From Lachnospiraceae bacterium (GTDB lineage Bacteria; Bacillota; Clostridia; Lachnospirales; Lachnospiraceae): a stretch of 64,000 nucleotides of DNA. The translations under genes were made by a program, and so were the position numbers. The number at the start of each line of letters is the position of its first letter. Positions within the stretch are counted from its first letter, which is position 1. A model generated the notes under the pieces. That model was not told where the DNA came from, did no database searches, and worked only from the letters and a program-made list of their open reading frames with translations. Where the stretch lies: NCBI GenBank assembly GCA_022510525.1, contig JAFLTH010000002.1, positions 1 to 64,000 on the forward strand, in the 5' to 3' direction. Below, in pieces: positions 49,737-60,561 of this stretch.

Positions 49737-50900
49737 ATGAAAGTAATATACATGTCACACAGATATCATACCAACCAGACCGCCATTATGAAGGGCTGGC
49801 TGGAAAACGGTCATAAGGTCAGATTCCTTAGCCAGTATGCCGGAAAGATAGAAGATCATACTTATGTCAAACCTATAATAGTTGGCTACAGTGTTTTTTT
49901 CAGGGCTTTTGATTATATTTATATTAATTTTCTCAAAAGAAAAGACCCTGCCGCAATAGATATGAAATTGAAATTTGGGATACCGCCGTTATTCAGGCTG
50001 GTTAAATATATTAAAGAATTCAATCCCGATCTGGCAATACTCCGGGAGCGTTCGGTATATACAATCTGTATGAATGCAATATGTAAGCATTATAAAATAC
50101 CTACTATCCTATATAATATGAACCCGGTATGGGAGAAACCAAAGAAAATGGATCTTGCGCATAAGCTTGTATGGAAACTTACTCCAAAGTACAGGATTAC
50201 GCCGACCAAACTGGTAGGAATAGATTATACAGGACTCATAGAAGATAATAATGCATATTGGGCGCCGTATTTGATGGAACCTCAGACTGCGCCTGATGAA
50301 AAAACATATTTTGCAAATGATCGGATTAACATATTATGTATCGGTAAGTATCAGGAACGCAAAAATCACTTTATGATGATAGAAGTTGTAGAAGAGCTGC
50401 TTCCGAAATATAATATTCATTTGACGATTGCCGGTGAAATCTCTAATCATTTTCATGAGGAATACTATAAAAGAATAAATGACTATGTAAAGGCGCACAA
50501 CCTGGAAGAAAGGTTGACTCTACTGGTCAATGTAAATAGAGACGCAATTGCCGAAGAATATAAAAAAGCGGATGTATTCGTGCTTCCAAGTACCGGAGAA
50601 CCCGCAGCTGTTACACCGATAGAGGCGATGGCACATTCCGTTCCTGCCATCAGCGGAAGTGATAACGGAACTGCAAGCTATATAGATTACGGCAAGACAG
50701 GCTATGTCTTTGAAGATAATAATAAAGAGGATTTAAAGGACAAGCTTGAAAAGATAATTTCCGACAGGGAGAACCTGGTCAAAATGGGTGCTGCAAGTTA
50801 TAAGCATGTGCAGGATAATTTCCAGTTCAAGAATTATTATGAGCAGATAGAGGCAATTGGTAAGAGGCGTAAGCGGGAGCGGCATAGGAATGAGAATTAA
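49737..50900 (+). CDS. Glycosyltransferase family 4
   Basis: VFVLPSTGEPAAVTPIEAMAHSVPAISGSDNGTASYI. Confidence 0.88.
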   Translation: MKVIYMSHRYHTNQTAIMKGWLENGHKVRFLSQYAGKIEDHTYVKPIIVGYSVFFRAFDYIYINFLKRKDPAAIDMKLKFGIPPLFRLVKYIKEFNPDLAILRERSVYTICMNAICKHYKIPTILYNMNPVWEKPKKMDLAHKLVWKLTPKYRITPTKLVGIDYTGLIEDNNAYWAPYLMEPQTAPDEKTYFANDRINILCIGKYQERKNHFMMIEVVEELLPKYNIHLTIAGEISNHFHEEYYKRINDYVKAHNLEERLTLLVNVNRDAIAEEYKKADVFVLPSTGEPAAVTPIEAMAHSVPAISGSDNGTASYIDYGKTGYVFEDNNKEDLKDKLEKIISDRENLVKMGAASYKHVQDNFQFKNYYEQIEAIGKRRKRERHRNEN

Positions 50901-53133
50901 TAATAGAATTGATGTTTTCAAAATAATAAATTTGCTATTTATAGCCATTATATTTATTGCCTGTTTGTGGGATGTAGGTTCTCTCCAAAGAATAAGAGTT
51001 GTAGATGACGGATTCTGTTACTGGGGAATTGCCGCAACTATGTCCGGATATGACTGGACAGACCTCATATCTGCATCAGCTTATTATTCATATGGTTATA
51101 GTCTTATATTGATTCCACTGTTCCTGTTGCATAGGCTGGGTATTTCAATGACAATAATATACAGGCTTGCAATTGTAATGAATGCCTGTTTTTTAAGCGG
51201 TTGTTATCTTATGGCCTTATATATGATTAAGGAGCTGTTTAAGGATATTCCGGACGGACTTAAATATATTATCAGTCTTTTTGTTACTCTTTATATAGGC
51301 AATACTGCGCAGATGGGTTTGGCCTGGACTGAAACATTCCTGCTTTTCATGTTCTGGTGCATAGTGGTTTTGATGTATAGATTTATAAAAAAACCCGGTT
51401 ATCTGAATGTTTTAGGACTTGCAGCAGCTACCGCATGGTTGTTTGCAATCCATATGCGATCAATGGGAGTAGTGATTGCGGTATGCATGATTCTTGCCTG
51501 TTACTTTATCAGCCGCTTTAAGGAAATCGATAAAAAATATATTTTTTATGCTATAGCTGTTTTTGCAGTATTTTTCTGTGTTATGATTTTGCTTAAAAAT
51601 TATGTGAGCACTTATATATATGCAGGAACTGCCGACAAATCGGTAAATAATGTTCAGGCTAACGTAAACAGGCTGGGGAGTCTGCTCAACATAAGAGGTC
51701 TTATGGACATAGCGGTAAGTTTTATAGGTAAACTTTACTATTTTACTTCGGCAACATTTATAATGGGAATGGTTGGGGTATTTACATCTTTATTTTTTCT
51801 GCTGTCCGGATTGATAAAAAAAATAAAGACCGGAAAATGGAATAAATGGGAGTCTAAAGAATGGATGACGTGTTTCGTGCTGCTGTCTTTTCTTGCAGAG
51901 ATCGGAATAGAGGCAATATTTAAGATTGCGCCATACTTTAGGACTATTGAAGCCACATTGTATAATGATACAGTGGTATTTGGGAGATATTCTGACTTCG
52001 TTGTAGGACCAATGCTTATATTGGGAGTCTGGACTGTATATCACTTGAGAGAACATTATTATGAGGTGATTGCAGGCATATTGATGGCAATTCTAAGTAC
52101 AGTTGTTGTGCAGCTTCTTTATAATGTGAATGCTTTTCGTATGGGAATTGATACTATCGGCTTCAGATTTGCATCTGTGCCTTGGCTTGCCATAATAGCT
52201 GACGGACATAAAATCGATTTTGCCTACTATGTTATGATGATCAGCATAGGAGTTCTTATAGTAATCTGCCTTATAAGACTTCTCTCGCAATATAAATGGC
52301 ATAGTTTTGGTGCTATGTTAATGTGTATTGCGCTGATGTGGGCTGTATTAGGGGCCATGAAGGGAGCTGAATACACTGCCTCCAAGGTGTCAAAAGAAAA
52401 GACTGTAGACACAGTTGCTCATATGATTGAAGCTGTAGACAATAGTCTGCCTGTTTATTTGTTTGGAACTCCCAATACCGAAGTAAAGATTCTTCAATGG
52501 CTTCTGGCGGACCGAAGTATTCGGGTATGCAGCATAGAAGAAATAAGTGATATTGATACAGAAAATTCAATTATATTGGTTAATTCTTCTAATACAGACG
52601 TGATTGACTCATTCAGTCAACATTTGGATTTCCTGTATGACTCGGGAAATATATGTGTGTTTGGGAATCCGGAAAGCAGATATTATGAAGCGTTATCTGC
52701 AAAAGCAGATGAGATGAAGCATATTGCGGATCCGACAGTTTATGGAATTAATCTGGCAAAAGTTACAACCGAATACAGTTATACCAAAATGAACGGCAGC
52801 CTGTATTATAATTATCGGGGAACCGATGGCGGATACATGACGAAAGAAATGGGAGTTACGCTGAAAGACGGCATATATGAGTTTGTTATAGATATGCGGG
52901 TAAGAGATTGTGTCGCTGATACGGATATCGGCTATATTACCGTTGGCTGTGCAGATGGCAGCAGGCAGTATACCCAGACGCTTTATGCAAATGATTTTAT
53001 TAAAAAGGCACGGCAGAAGGTCAGGGTTTCAGTAGAAATAAGAGATAATGCGGAACCTTTTATAGGTATATATACCTATGGCGAAGCAGCTATAAGAATA
53101 TATGACATTTCATATCAGCAAATAGATGGATGA
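50890..53133 (+). CDS. Large polytopic membrane protein, GT-C/GT39-like glycosyltransferase candidate
   Basis: N-terminal TM region with VVDDGFCYWGIAATMSGYDW and WTETFLLFMFW; soluble C-terminal beta-rich domain. Confidence 0.6.
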   Translation: MRINNRIDVFKIINLLFIAIIFIACLWDVGSLQRIRVVDDGFCYWGIAATMSGYDWTDLISASAYYSYGYSLILIPLFLLHRLGISMTIIYRLAIVMNACFLSGCYLMALYMIKELFKDIPDGLKYIISLFVTLYIGNTAQMGLAWTETFLLFMFWCIVVLMYRFIKKPGYLNVLGLAAATAWLFAIHMRSMGVVIAVCMILACYFISRFKEIDKKYIFYAIAVFAVFFCVMILLKNYVSTYIYAGTADKSVNNVQANVNRLGSLLNIRGLMDIAVSFIGKLYYFTSATFIMGMVGVFTSLFFLLSGLIKKIKTGKWNKWESKEWMTCFVLLSFLAEIGIEAIFKIAPYFRTIEATLYNDTVVFGRYSDFVVGPMLILGVWTVYHLREHYYEVIAGILMAILSTVVVQLLYNVNAFRMGIDTIGFRFASVPWLAIIADGHKIDFAYYVMMISIGVLIVICLIRLLSQYKWHSFGAMLMCIALMWAVLGAMKGAEYTASKVSKEKTVDTVAHMIEAVDNSLPVYLFGTPNTEVKILQWLLADRSIRVCSIEEISDIDTENSIILVNSSNTDVIDSFSQHLDFLYDSGNICVFGNPESRYYEALSAKADEMKHIADPTVYGINLAKVTTEYSYTKMNGSLYYNYRGTDGGYMTKEMGVTLKDGIYEFVIDMRVRDCVADTDIGYITVGCADGSRQYTQTLYANDFIKKARQKVRVSVEIRDNAEPFIGIYTYGEAAIRIYDISYQQIDG

Positions 53134-53152
53134 TATGGGGGCCTAACGATAA

Positions 53153-54160
53153 ATGTTAATTATAGTTTTAATGTGGCTGGCGTTGGTCTTTTGGGGCATT
53201 GAGTATTTAAAGGTTCCGGACGGCACAGCGTTTGACAAAGAGAATACACTGGCGCTAAGAGGAATATGCTCAATAGAAATTATGATGGGACATTTGGGCA
53301 TTGCAACGAATTCTACAGTTTTGTTTCCAAACAGGAAGGCAGGAATACTGTTTGTAGGCATTTTTTTTGCCATATCCGGATATGGGCTTATGTGCAGTTT
53401 GCATAACAAAAATAACTACTTGGATCGTTTTCTGATTAACAGATTGCCTAAATTGTTAATACCCGCATATGTTATATACGCCATAGGAATATTTGCAAAA
53501 GCTGTATTTCTGAATACTGCTTATGGCCCTGCTGATTTTTTCCGACCGGATAGATGCTTTACGGGAACTAACTGGTATGTTTGGGAAATGTTTGTTATGT
53601 ACATAGTATTTTATATATGTGCAAGATTAATGGATTTAAAGAAAAGTCATATAGTATTGTTGATTTTATCTCTGATTTTTGTGTGCATCGGATATACACT
53701 CAAGCTGGACGGACCCTGGTATGGGAGCACATTTTGTTTCTGGCTTGGAATCTTTTATTTTATTAAAAGAGAGAAATTTAGGGAAGTTTTAGTGTTACAA
53801 CATTGGATACTAAAGACAATAATCTGCGGTGTGACTATGACAGCTGCGATGGCTCTTTTTTTTATAAACGAAGACGGGATAATCGGCGATTTAATAGGAA
53901 GAAATATAGCTTCGGTGTCCTTTGTAATAATTGTAATCATATGTCTTTACAGGTTTAAATTGGGAAATATGGTTTCACGTAAGCTTGGAAAATATTCATA
54001 TGAAATATTTTTATTTCATCCAATCCTCATAGCTGTTTTGCGGCCTTATATTGACAATAATGCTGTTTATGCGCTACTTGTTATAGCACTTACAATAATT
54101 GCAGCATCGATTTATTGCATATTTTCAGATTTTATCAGGGAAAAAATGAAGCAAATGTAG
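53153..54160 (+). CDS. Acyltransferase family 3 (O-acyltransferase)
   Basis: LALRGICSIEIMMGHLG, GILFVGIFFAISGYGLM; about ten TMs. Confidence 0.85.
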   Translation: MLIIVLMWLALVFWGIEYLKVPDGTAFDKENTLALRGICSIEIMMGHLGIATNSTVLFPNRKAGILFVGIFFAISGYGLMCSLHNKNNYLDRFLINRLPKLLIPAYVIYAIGIFAKAVFLNTAYGPADFFRPDRCFTGTNWYVWEMFVMYIVFYICARLMDLKKSHIVLLILSLIFVCIGYTLKLDGPWYGSTFCFWLGIFYFIKREKFREVLVLQHWILKTIICGVTMTAAMALFFINEDGIIGDLIGRNIASVSFVIIVIICLYRFKLGNMVSRKLGKYSYEIFLFHPILIAVLRPYIDNNAVYALLVIALTIIAASIYCIFSDFIREKMKQM

Positions 54161-54189
54161 CCAGATAACTGTGAAAGGGAGTAAATTAT

Positions 54190-55434
54190 ATGGAATCCCA
54201 CATCAAAAACAATAATCAAAAAGGCGCTTTTTTTTGGAATAGTGTTGCATCAATATTAAACTCATTTCAATCGGCTGTTCTTTTGATTATTATTTCGCAT
54301 TCCGGCGGCACTTCCGATGCCGGAATTTTTATATTTGCATATGCAGCTGCAAATTTAATGACAGGGATCGGGAAATTCGGTATGCGTCAGTTTCAGGTAT
54401 CTGATACCATTGATAAGTATTCTTTTTCGGAATACCTGTATTCCCGCAAGGTCACTACATTTGTTATGCTGGCACTTAGTATACCTTATGCGCTGGGTTC
54501 CGGTGCGGGCAATAATGTAAAAATAATTACAGTATTATTATGGTGTGGAGTTCGTGCCATCGAAGCGTATGAGGATGTATATCACGGATATTTGCAAAAA
54601 AACGGTTTGTTGAATATAGGAGCAAGGATACTTTCTATACGTATGTTTGTTTCAATAATTACGTTCTCGCTTGTATATTATTTGAATAAAAATCTGCTTA
54701 CGGCTTCTGTAATTAACTTTTTGTTAGCGGCTGCTCTTGCATTAATTTTGAATTGCAGGTACAGGAAGTTATATCCGAGCGCTACAGTTGTTGATAAGCG
54801 AAGTATAGTCAGATTGCTTATTGAAAATTCAAGTCTGTTTATATCCTCTTTCTGTTATATGTATCTTGGAAATGCACCAAAATACAGTATTAATAACATT
54901 TTGTCGGATGAAATGCAGGCTGTTTTTGGTTATATGTTTATGCCTGTTTTTTTGGTAAATCTGTTGTGCAATTTTATTCTGCAGCCACTGCTTACTACTT
55001 ATTCCGAACTTTGGCATAATAAAAATATTAAAGATCTTAAGCGTTTAATATACCGTCACTTTATTATAATTGTAACGTTAACGCTTATTACTGTTTTAGG
55101 CGGAAAGTTTATAGGAATTTATCTCCTGGAAATTATTTATAATGTTTCACTAATACCTTACGCACATATACTTTATATTTTGCTGGTGGCAAGCGGACTG
55201 AATGCAGCTATGACATACTCGCGAACACTGTTGACGGTTGTCCGTCACCAGAATATCGCTTTATTGGGATATCTGGCAGCCTGCCTTGCTATGTTAATTG
55301 GAGGCCGACCTGCCCTTAAATTGGGCGGAATGACAGGAATCAGTATATATTATTCCATAGTTATCCTGCTTTTGAATGTTTATTCATTTGCTATATTTGC
55401 TTTTGTGTTAAAAAAAGGTAGTGCAAACAAATGA
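54190..55434 (+). CDS. Wzx-type polysaccharide flippase, copy 2
   Basis: FFWNSVASILNSFQSAVLLIIISHSGGTSDAGIFIFAYAAANLM; polytopic. Confidence 0.85.
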   Translation: MESHIKNNNQKGAFFWNSVASILNSFQSAVLLIIISHSGGTSDAGIFIFAYAAANLMTGIGKFGMRQFQVSDTIDKYSFSEYLYSRKVTTFVMLALSIPYALGSGAGNNVKIITVLLWCGVRAIEAYEDVYHGYLQKNGLLNIGARILSIRMFVSIITFSLVYYLNKNLLTASVINFLLAAALALILNCRYRKLYPSATVVDKRSIVRLLIENSSLFISSFCYMYLGNAPKYSINNILSDEMQAVFGYMFMPVFLVNLLCNFILQPLLTTYSELWHNKNIKDLKRLIYRHFIIIVTLTLITVLGGKFIGIYLLEIIYNVSLIPYAHILYILLVASGLNAAMTYSRTLLTVVRHQNIALLGYLAACLAMLIGGRPALKLGGMTGISIYYSIVILLLNVYSFAIFAFVLKKGSANK

Positions 55435-55480
55435 TCATACGTTGTCAGAACATGTGAAGTTATGAGAAAGGTGTGTAGAA

Positions 55481-56668
55481 ATGTCAACAAAAAAAGTTGC
55501 AATAATCACATTGTTTTATAAAAACTATAATTATGGTGCAATTCTTCAGGCATATGCGCTTCAGAGAGAGATTGAAAAAATTGGATATGAATGTGAAGTT
55601 ATAAATTTGGATCGATCGGTTCTATCCGTTGAAACCATAAAGAGAATTTCTAAGAATATCATAGTTAAAGCTAAAAAAATATTGACATCCTTTTTGCCGC
55701 TTAAAAGAAATAGAGTTGTCTCAAGTCAATTAAGTATTAAAAGAGCGCGTTTTGAGACATTTATGAAAGATCATGTAAAGCAGACTGAATCAGTATATAA
55801 TTGCAATAACATAAAGAAGCTTATTCCGTTATATGATATCTTTGTCAGTGGCTCGGATCAGGTTTGGAGTCCTATTTCCGGGAGACCGGAAACGTTTTTG
55901 TCATTTGTACCGCCTTCAAAATTAAAGGTTGCATATGCTGCAAGTATTGGGGCAGATACTATTTCACAGAAATATGCAGATTATATTAAGCCGATGCTGG
56001 AACGATATGATGCGATATCGGTAAGAGAGCAACGTGCAAAAGAAATTGTGGATGAGATATTACAAAATAAAGATAGTGTAGTTTCCTTAGATCCTACTCT
56101 ATTGCTGCAGTCTGATGAATGGGATATGCTTGCAAAACCTGTGAGAACACTTGAAAATAAAAATTATGTATTATTATATTATATTGGTGAAGCAGATAAT
56201 GGGTGGTATCAGGGATATGATTATGCCAAATCCGGGGAGATGGAAATTGTTAATATAGCTTATAACAAAATGTCATATTCTAAGAGAGATTATGAGCATT
56301 CTGATATTTTGTATTATGATGTTGGTCCGGGAGAGTTTCTATGGCTTATTAAGAATGCGAAATGTATTCTTACAGATTCATTTCATGGTACGGTATTTTC
56401 CATTATATATCACAAGCCGTTTTATGTCTGTAAAAGAGATAGTGAGAATATAAACGGAAGTATGAATGGCAGAATTGACAATTTACTTTCTGTTTTAGGT
56501 ATTCCATATAATTTGATTATGATACCTGAAAACGGGGATGCTTTTTTGATTGGAGAAAAAATCGATTATACTGATGTAGACAAAAATCTTGAGATTTTGA
56601 AAAATGTTTCAAAAAGATTTTTGAAGGAAAACTTAGATAGAGAAGCCTGTAGGCATACAGATGGCTAA
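55481..56668 (+). CDS. Polysaccharide pyruvyl transferase family protein
   Basis: NYGAILQAYALQREI, VSGSDQVWSP, ISVREQRAKEIV, LTDSFHGTVFSIIY. Confidence 0.9.
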   Translation: MSTKKVAIITLFYKNYNYGAILQAYALQREIEKIGYECEVINLDRSVLSVETIKRISKNIIVKAKKILTSFLPLKRNRVVSSQLSIKRARFETFMKDHVKQTESVYNCNNIKKLIPLYDIFVSGSDQVWSPISGRPETFLSFVPPSKLKVAYAASIGADTISQKYADYIKPMLERYDAISVREQRAKEIVDEILQNKDSVVSLDPTLLLQSDEWDMLAKPVRTLENKNYVLLYYIGEADNGWYQGYDYAKSGEMEIVNIAYNKMSYSKRDYEHSDILYYDVGPGEFLWLIKNAKCILTDSFHGTVFSIIYHKPFYVCKRDSENINGSMNGRIDNLLSVLGIPYNLIMIPENGDAFLIGEKIDYTDVDKNLEILKNVSKRFLKENLDREACRHTDG

Positions 56669-56714
56669 ACGGATTTGTTCAACAATTGGGGATATTTAAT
56701 ATAATAATTTTTTG

Positions 56715-56743
56715 TTGGTAGATTATGTAAAATGTGCTAGAAT
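56715..56743 (+). promoter_or_regulatory. Putative sigma-70-type promoter with extended -10
   Basis: ttggta - 17 nt - tagaat, with TG at 56735-56736 (tgctagaat); in the 133-bp gap before 56802. Confidence 0.65.
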
Positions 56744-56801
56744 AGAGTAGATACTATTGTTTCTATGTAAGTGAAATAATTTATCGGGAGGTATATTTTC
56801 A

Positions 56802-57749
56802 GTGCAGAGAAAAGCATCGTTTGTTATACCGGCTTATAATGAAGAAGAATCTTTGAGGGAATTATATACTCAAGTTATGGATAATGTTAATTTATGCATG
56901 AAAGAGGGATTACTCTCAGACTATGAGTTCCTTTTTGTTGATGATGGTTCTACCGACAATTCTGCCCGGGTAATGAAGCAATTAAGAGAAACAGACGAAA
57001 AAGTCCGCTATATTATATTCAGAAAGAATTTTGGAAAATCCATTGCTCTCCAGGCTGCTTTTCGTAATGTGACAGGTGATATTATAATTACCATGGATGC
57101 GGATTTGCAGGATGACCCTGTTGAGCTTAAGAATTTTCTGATAAAAATAGATGAGGGCTATGATATGGTTGTCGGCTGGAAGGTCAATCGGCTTGATTCT
57201 ATGGAAAAGAAGCTTCCATCAAAATTGTTTAATAAGGTTACTGCTAAAATGTCCGGAATTAATTTGCATGACTTTGACTGCGGATACAAAGCATTTCGCA
57301 GGGAAGTGGCTGACAGCATGGATGTCTATGGTGAAATGCATCGTTATATTCCGGTTCTGGCATACCGCAACGGATTTAAGATAACGGAAATACCGGTACA
57401 TCATAACAAGAGAAAGCATGGCAAATCCAAATATGGTATGGAACGTTATATGAGAGGGTTATTTGATTTTATTTCAGTTGCCTTTTTATCTAATTACCAC
57501 GATAGACCAATGTATTTTTTCGGACGAGTTGGAGGCTGTTCTTTTGGACTTGGCTTTTTGATATGCTTATTCCTGACTATAGAATGGTTCATGGGTTACC
57601 CAATAGGAACCAGACCGTTGCTTCAGCTTGGAGTTTTGCTTATTTTTCTTGGCGTTCAGTTCCTATCCATTGGTTTTATTGGTAATATGTTAGTTGAAGT
57701 TACGGTAAGAAATAGCTATTCTGAGGCGCATATAAAAGAAAAGGTATAA
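56802..57749 (+). CDS. GT2 polyprenyl-phosphate glycosyltransferase (GtrB/CsbB-like)
   Basis: FVIPAYNEEESLREL, MDADLQDDPVEL, two C-terminal TM helices. Confidence 0.93.
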   Translation: MQRKASFVIPAYNEEESLRELYTQVMDNVNLCMKEGLLSDYEFLFVDDGSTDNSARVMKQLRETDEKVRYIIFRKNFGKSIALQAAFRNVTGDIIITMDADLQDDPVELKNFLIKIDEGYDMVVGWKVNRLDSMEKKLPSKLFNKVTAKMSGINLHDFDCGYKAFRREVADSMDVYGEMHRYIPVLAYRNGFKITEIPVHHNKRKHGKSKYGMERYMRGLFDFISVAFLSNYHDRPMYFFGRVGGCSFGLGFLICLFLTIEWFMGYPIGTRPLLQLGVLLIFLGVQFLSIGFIGNMLVEVTVRNSYSEAHIKEKV

Positions 57750-57768
57750 ACCAGGTGTAAGGTTTGTC

Positions 57769-58182
57769 ATGATTAAGTTGATTAAAAAAGCTTTAAATAA
57801 TGAAGTTATCCGGTATGCCATTTCCGGAGGAATGGTGACATTAACCAATGCTGCCGGATATTTTATTTTACTGCAGCTTGGTATTGTGTATACAGTGGCC
57901 AATATAATTAGTCTTATTTTATCTAAAGTCGTTGGCTACCTTTTAAATAAATTTTGGGTCTATAGGTCTAAAAATGATAATTTAAAGCAAATGCTTTTGG
58001 AACTGTTTCGTTTTGTGTTAGCCAGAGGATTTACAGGCTTAGTTGATTTCTTCGGTCTGATTTTGATGGTTGAGTTATTTGGTATGAATGAGCGCATTTC
58101 TAAGATTGCCATTATGATTTTGGTCATTGTACTAAACTATATACTTGGTAAAAAGGCTGTTTTTATTAAAAAAGAAAAATAG
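57769..58182 (+). CDS. GtrA/GtcA-like membrane protein
   Basis: IRYAISGGMVTLTNAAGYFILLQLG, VVGYLLNKFWVYRS, four TM helices. Confidence 0.9.
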   Translation: MIKLIKKALNNEVIRYAISGGMVTLTNAAGYFILLQLGIVYTVANIISLILSKVVGYLLNKFWVYRSKNDNLKQMLLELFRFVLARGFTGLVDFFGLILMVELFGMNERISKIAIMILVIVLNYILGKKAVFIKKEK

Positions 58183-58199
58183 GATCGGATAAAATCTAT

Positions 58200-59834
58200 A
58201 TGCAAAAAAAAATAGAATGTATAAAAGAACTTGCTCGGAACAAAAAATTATTTTCACTTGTGGTCATATTGTTCTTTGTGGTTTATTTGATTATAGGTTT
58301 ATTCATATTCAGGGATTACGGAGTGTCTGCGGATGAACTTGTACAGAGGGACCATAGCAGGATAGCATATAAGTATATAAATGAAAAATTATTTCATAGA
58401 GAAGTTGATGCATTATCCGGTTTACAGGATTTACCGGAATATGAAAATAAGTATTATGGCGTGGCAATGCAGATACCGTTAGTGGTTATTGAAGATGTAT
58501 TTCATTTTCAGCTTTCGCTACGGCATATTGTTTTAATACGGCATTTATACAACTTTTTAGTCTGTTATGCAGGTTATATATGCTTTTATTTTTTCTTAAA
58601 AAAAGTATTTATGAACAGATGGTTTGCCTTATCGGGAACAGCGCTAATATCACTCTATCCACGTTTTTTCGCAAATCAATTCTATGATATTAAGAATATT
58701 ATATTTGTGGCTTTAAATATGATTACTCTGCTAATGCTTGTAAGAGTTGTGGAGAAATGCAATTTTCTTAATATACTGATATTTGCATTTTCGGCGGCGC
58801 TTGCAACTAACCAACGGATTATGGGAATTATGTTTCCTGTTGTTCTTATTGGATATTTCATTATAATCGATATAATGAAGATATATACGGTTAATAAAGA
58901 GAAGAATCCTTTTGTATTACGTGATTTTGTTTCTATTCTAAAAAAATATATTCTGATTATAGTATTGTATATGTTAAGCTGGTTTGCAATTACACCGACT
59001 GCATGGGAACAACCGTTACAGACGTTCTATGCTACTTTTGTGAAGTTTTCACATTATGATACATGGAACGGTACAATGATTTTTAATGGACGATTTATTA
59101 CATGTGAAGAAAGACCATGGTATTATCTTTTTGTATGGTTTGGCATAAGTATCCCATTGCTGTATCTCATACTGTTTATGCTGGGTCATGTATATGCCGT
59201 GGTTTCAATTTATAGATCACAGGATAAATGGAATGATATTATAGGGAAACATAAATGGCTGCTATGCACATTGGTACTTTTTTGGGGCTCTGTGGGCGCT
59301 GTAATCTTTATGAATGCCAGGATATATGGGGAATGGCGACATATGTTTTTTGTATTTGTACCATTTTGCTGTATAGCTATATATGGCCTTAAATGGCTGT
59401 TGCAGGTAATGGATAAAAAAATTGTCTTTGGCGTTATTGCAATATGTTTATTGGTTCAGCTTATATGGCTTGTAAAGAATCACCCCTATCAGTTTGCATA
59501 TTATAATACAGTAGGCAAACCATTAGCATCAGGATTTGACAAGGATTCATGGCGCCTTTGTAATACGGAAATGTTGTTTTGGATACTTGCAAATGATGAT
59601 GATGATCAAATATCAATAGAGCTAAATGCAAGTAACGGATTTATTGGGGTTTCACAGGCCTTATTAAGTGAAGACGAAAAGAGACGACTGCATTTTACAA
59701 GAGAAAATCCGGATTACATTCTTGATAATTACGTAACGGTAATTGGTAATACTATAGAATATGACGGATATGAGGAGTGCTATACTATCTGGGTGGATGA
59801 TTGCAAAATAGCTTCAATATTCAGGAAAGAGTAA
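58200..59834 (+). CDS. GT-C-like membrane glycosyltransferase (third member of Gtr-type cassette)
   Basis: Polytopic; FRDYGVSADELVQRDHSRIAYKY, SGTALISLYPRFFANQFYDIKNI. Confidence 0.75.
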   Translation: MQKKIECIKELARNKKLFSLVVILFFVVYLIIGLFIFRDYGVSADELVQRDHSRIAYKYINEKLFHREVDALSGLQDLPEYENKYYGVAMQIPLVVIEDVFHFQLSLRHIVLIRHLYNFLVCYAGYICFYFFLKKVFMNRWFALSGTALISLYPRFFANQFYDIKNIIFVALNMITLLMLVRVVEKCNFLNILIFAFSAALATNQRIMGIMFPVVLIGYFIIIDIMKIYTVNKEKNPFVLRDFVSILKKYILIIVLYMLSWFAITPTAWEQPLQTFYATFVKFSHYDTWNGTMIFNGRFITCEERPWYYLFVWFGISIPLLYLILFMLGHVYAVVSIYRSQDKWNDIIGKHKWLLCTLVLFWGSVGAVIFMNARIYGEWRHMFFVFVPFCCIAIYGLKWLLQVMDKKIVFGVIAICLLVQLIWLVKNHPYQFAYYNTVGKPLASGFDKDSWRLCNTEMLFWILANDDDDQISIELNASNGFIGVSQALLSEDEKRRLHFTRENPDYILDNYVTVIGNTIEYDGYEECYTIWVDDCKIASIFRKE

Positions 59835-59883
59835 CCGGTTTGGGCTCGAATACCGCAGACTGAGAGAAAGGCTTGGTTATTAA

Positions 59884-60546
59884 ATGGACAAGGTTGAATA
59901 CAACAGAGGGAATTATGATAAATATAATTCGAAAAATCCTCTAAAAAGGAAGATGGTGGAACAGTTAAATGCCAAAATCCTCACAGCTATGAACAGTTTT
60001 GTTAAAAAATTGTCACCTGATTCAACAAGAGGGAAGTCCCCGATAAGGATACTGGATGCCGGCTGTGGGGAAGGCTTCATTTCCAATATGATTTATAACA
60101 ATATTGATAATGTTGAAATCGTTGGATTGGAGTACACCAGTGAGGCAATAAATATAGCGAAGCAGTACAATGAGAATATAGAATTTGTTCAGGGTGACAT
60201 ATATAAGATGCCTTTTGAGGATGCTGCTTTTGATATTGTATTATGCATGGAAGTTCTTGAACACTTAACTGAGCCGGCTGCGGCAATTGAGGAATTATTA
60301 AGGGTATCAAAGAATTTTCTGATAATTACGGTTCCTAATGAACCATGGTTTTGCATGGGGAACTTATTGGCACTAAAGAACGTATCCCGTCTGGGAAATC
60401 CGATCGATCATATAAATCATTGGACCTTTGGCGGTTTTAAGAAATTTACACTGAATCTTTTAAGCAGTAGCAGGCAGCGTGTCCGTTATGACAAAAGTTT
60501 CCCTTGGTCAATCGCATATTGTAATAAAAAATCCGAAGTTAAATAA
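59884..60546 (+). CDS. Class I SAM-dependent methyltransferase
   Basis: ILDAGCGEGFISNMI, VEIVGLEYT, FDIVLCMEVLEHL. Confidence 0.9.
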   Translation: MDKVEYNRGNYDKYNSKNPLKRKMVEQLNAKILTAMNSFVKKLSPDSTRGKSPIRILDAGCGEGFISNMIYNNIDNVEIVGLEYTSEAINIAKQYNENIEFVQGDIYKMPFEDAAFDIVLCMEVLEHLTEPAAAIEELLRVSKNFLIITVPNEPWFCMGNLLALKNVSRLGNPIDHINHWTFGGFKKFTLNLLSSSRQRVRYDKSFPWSIAYCNKKSEVK

Positions 60547-60561
60547 TTACTATAGCCAGGT

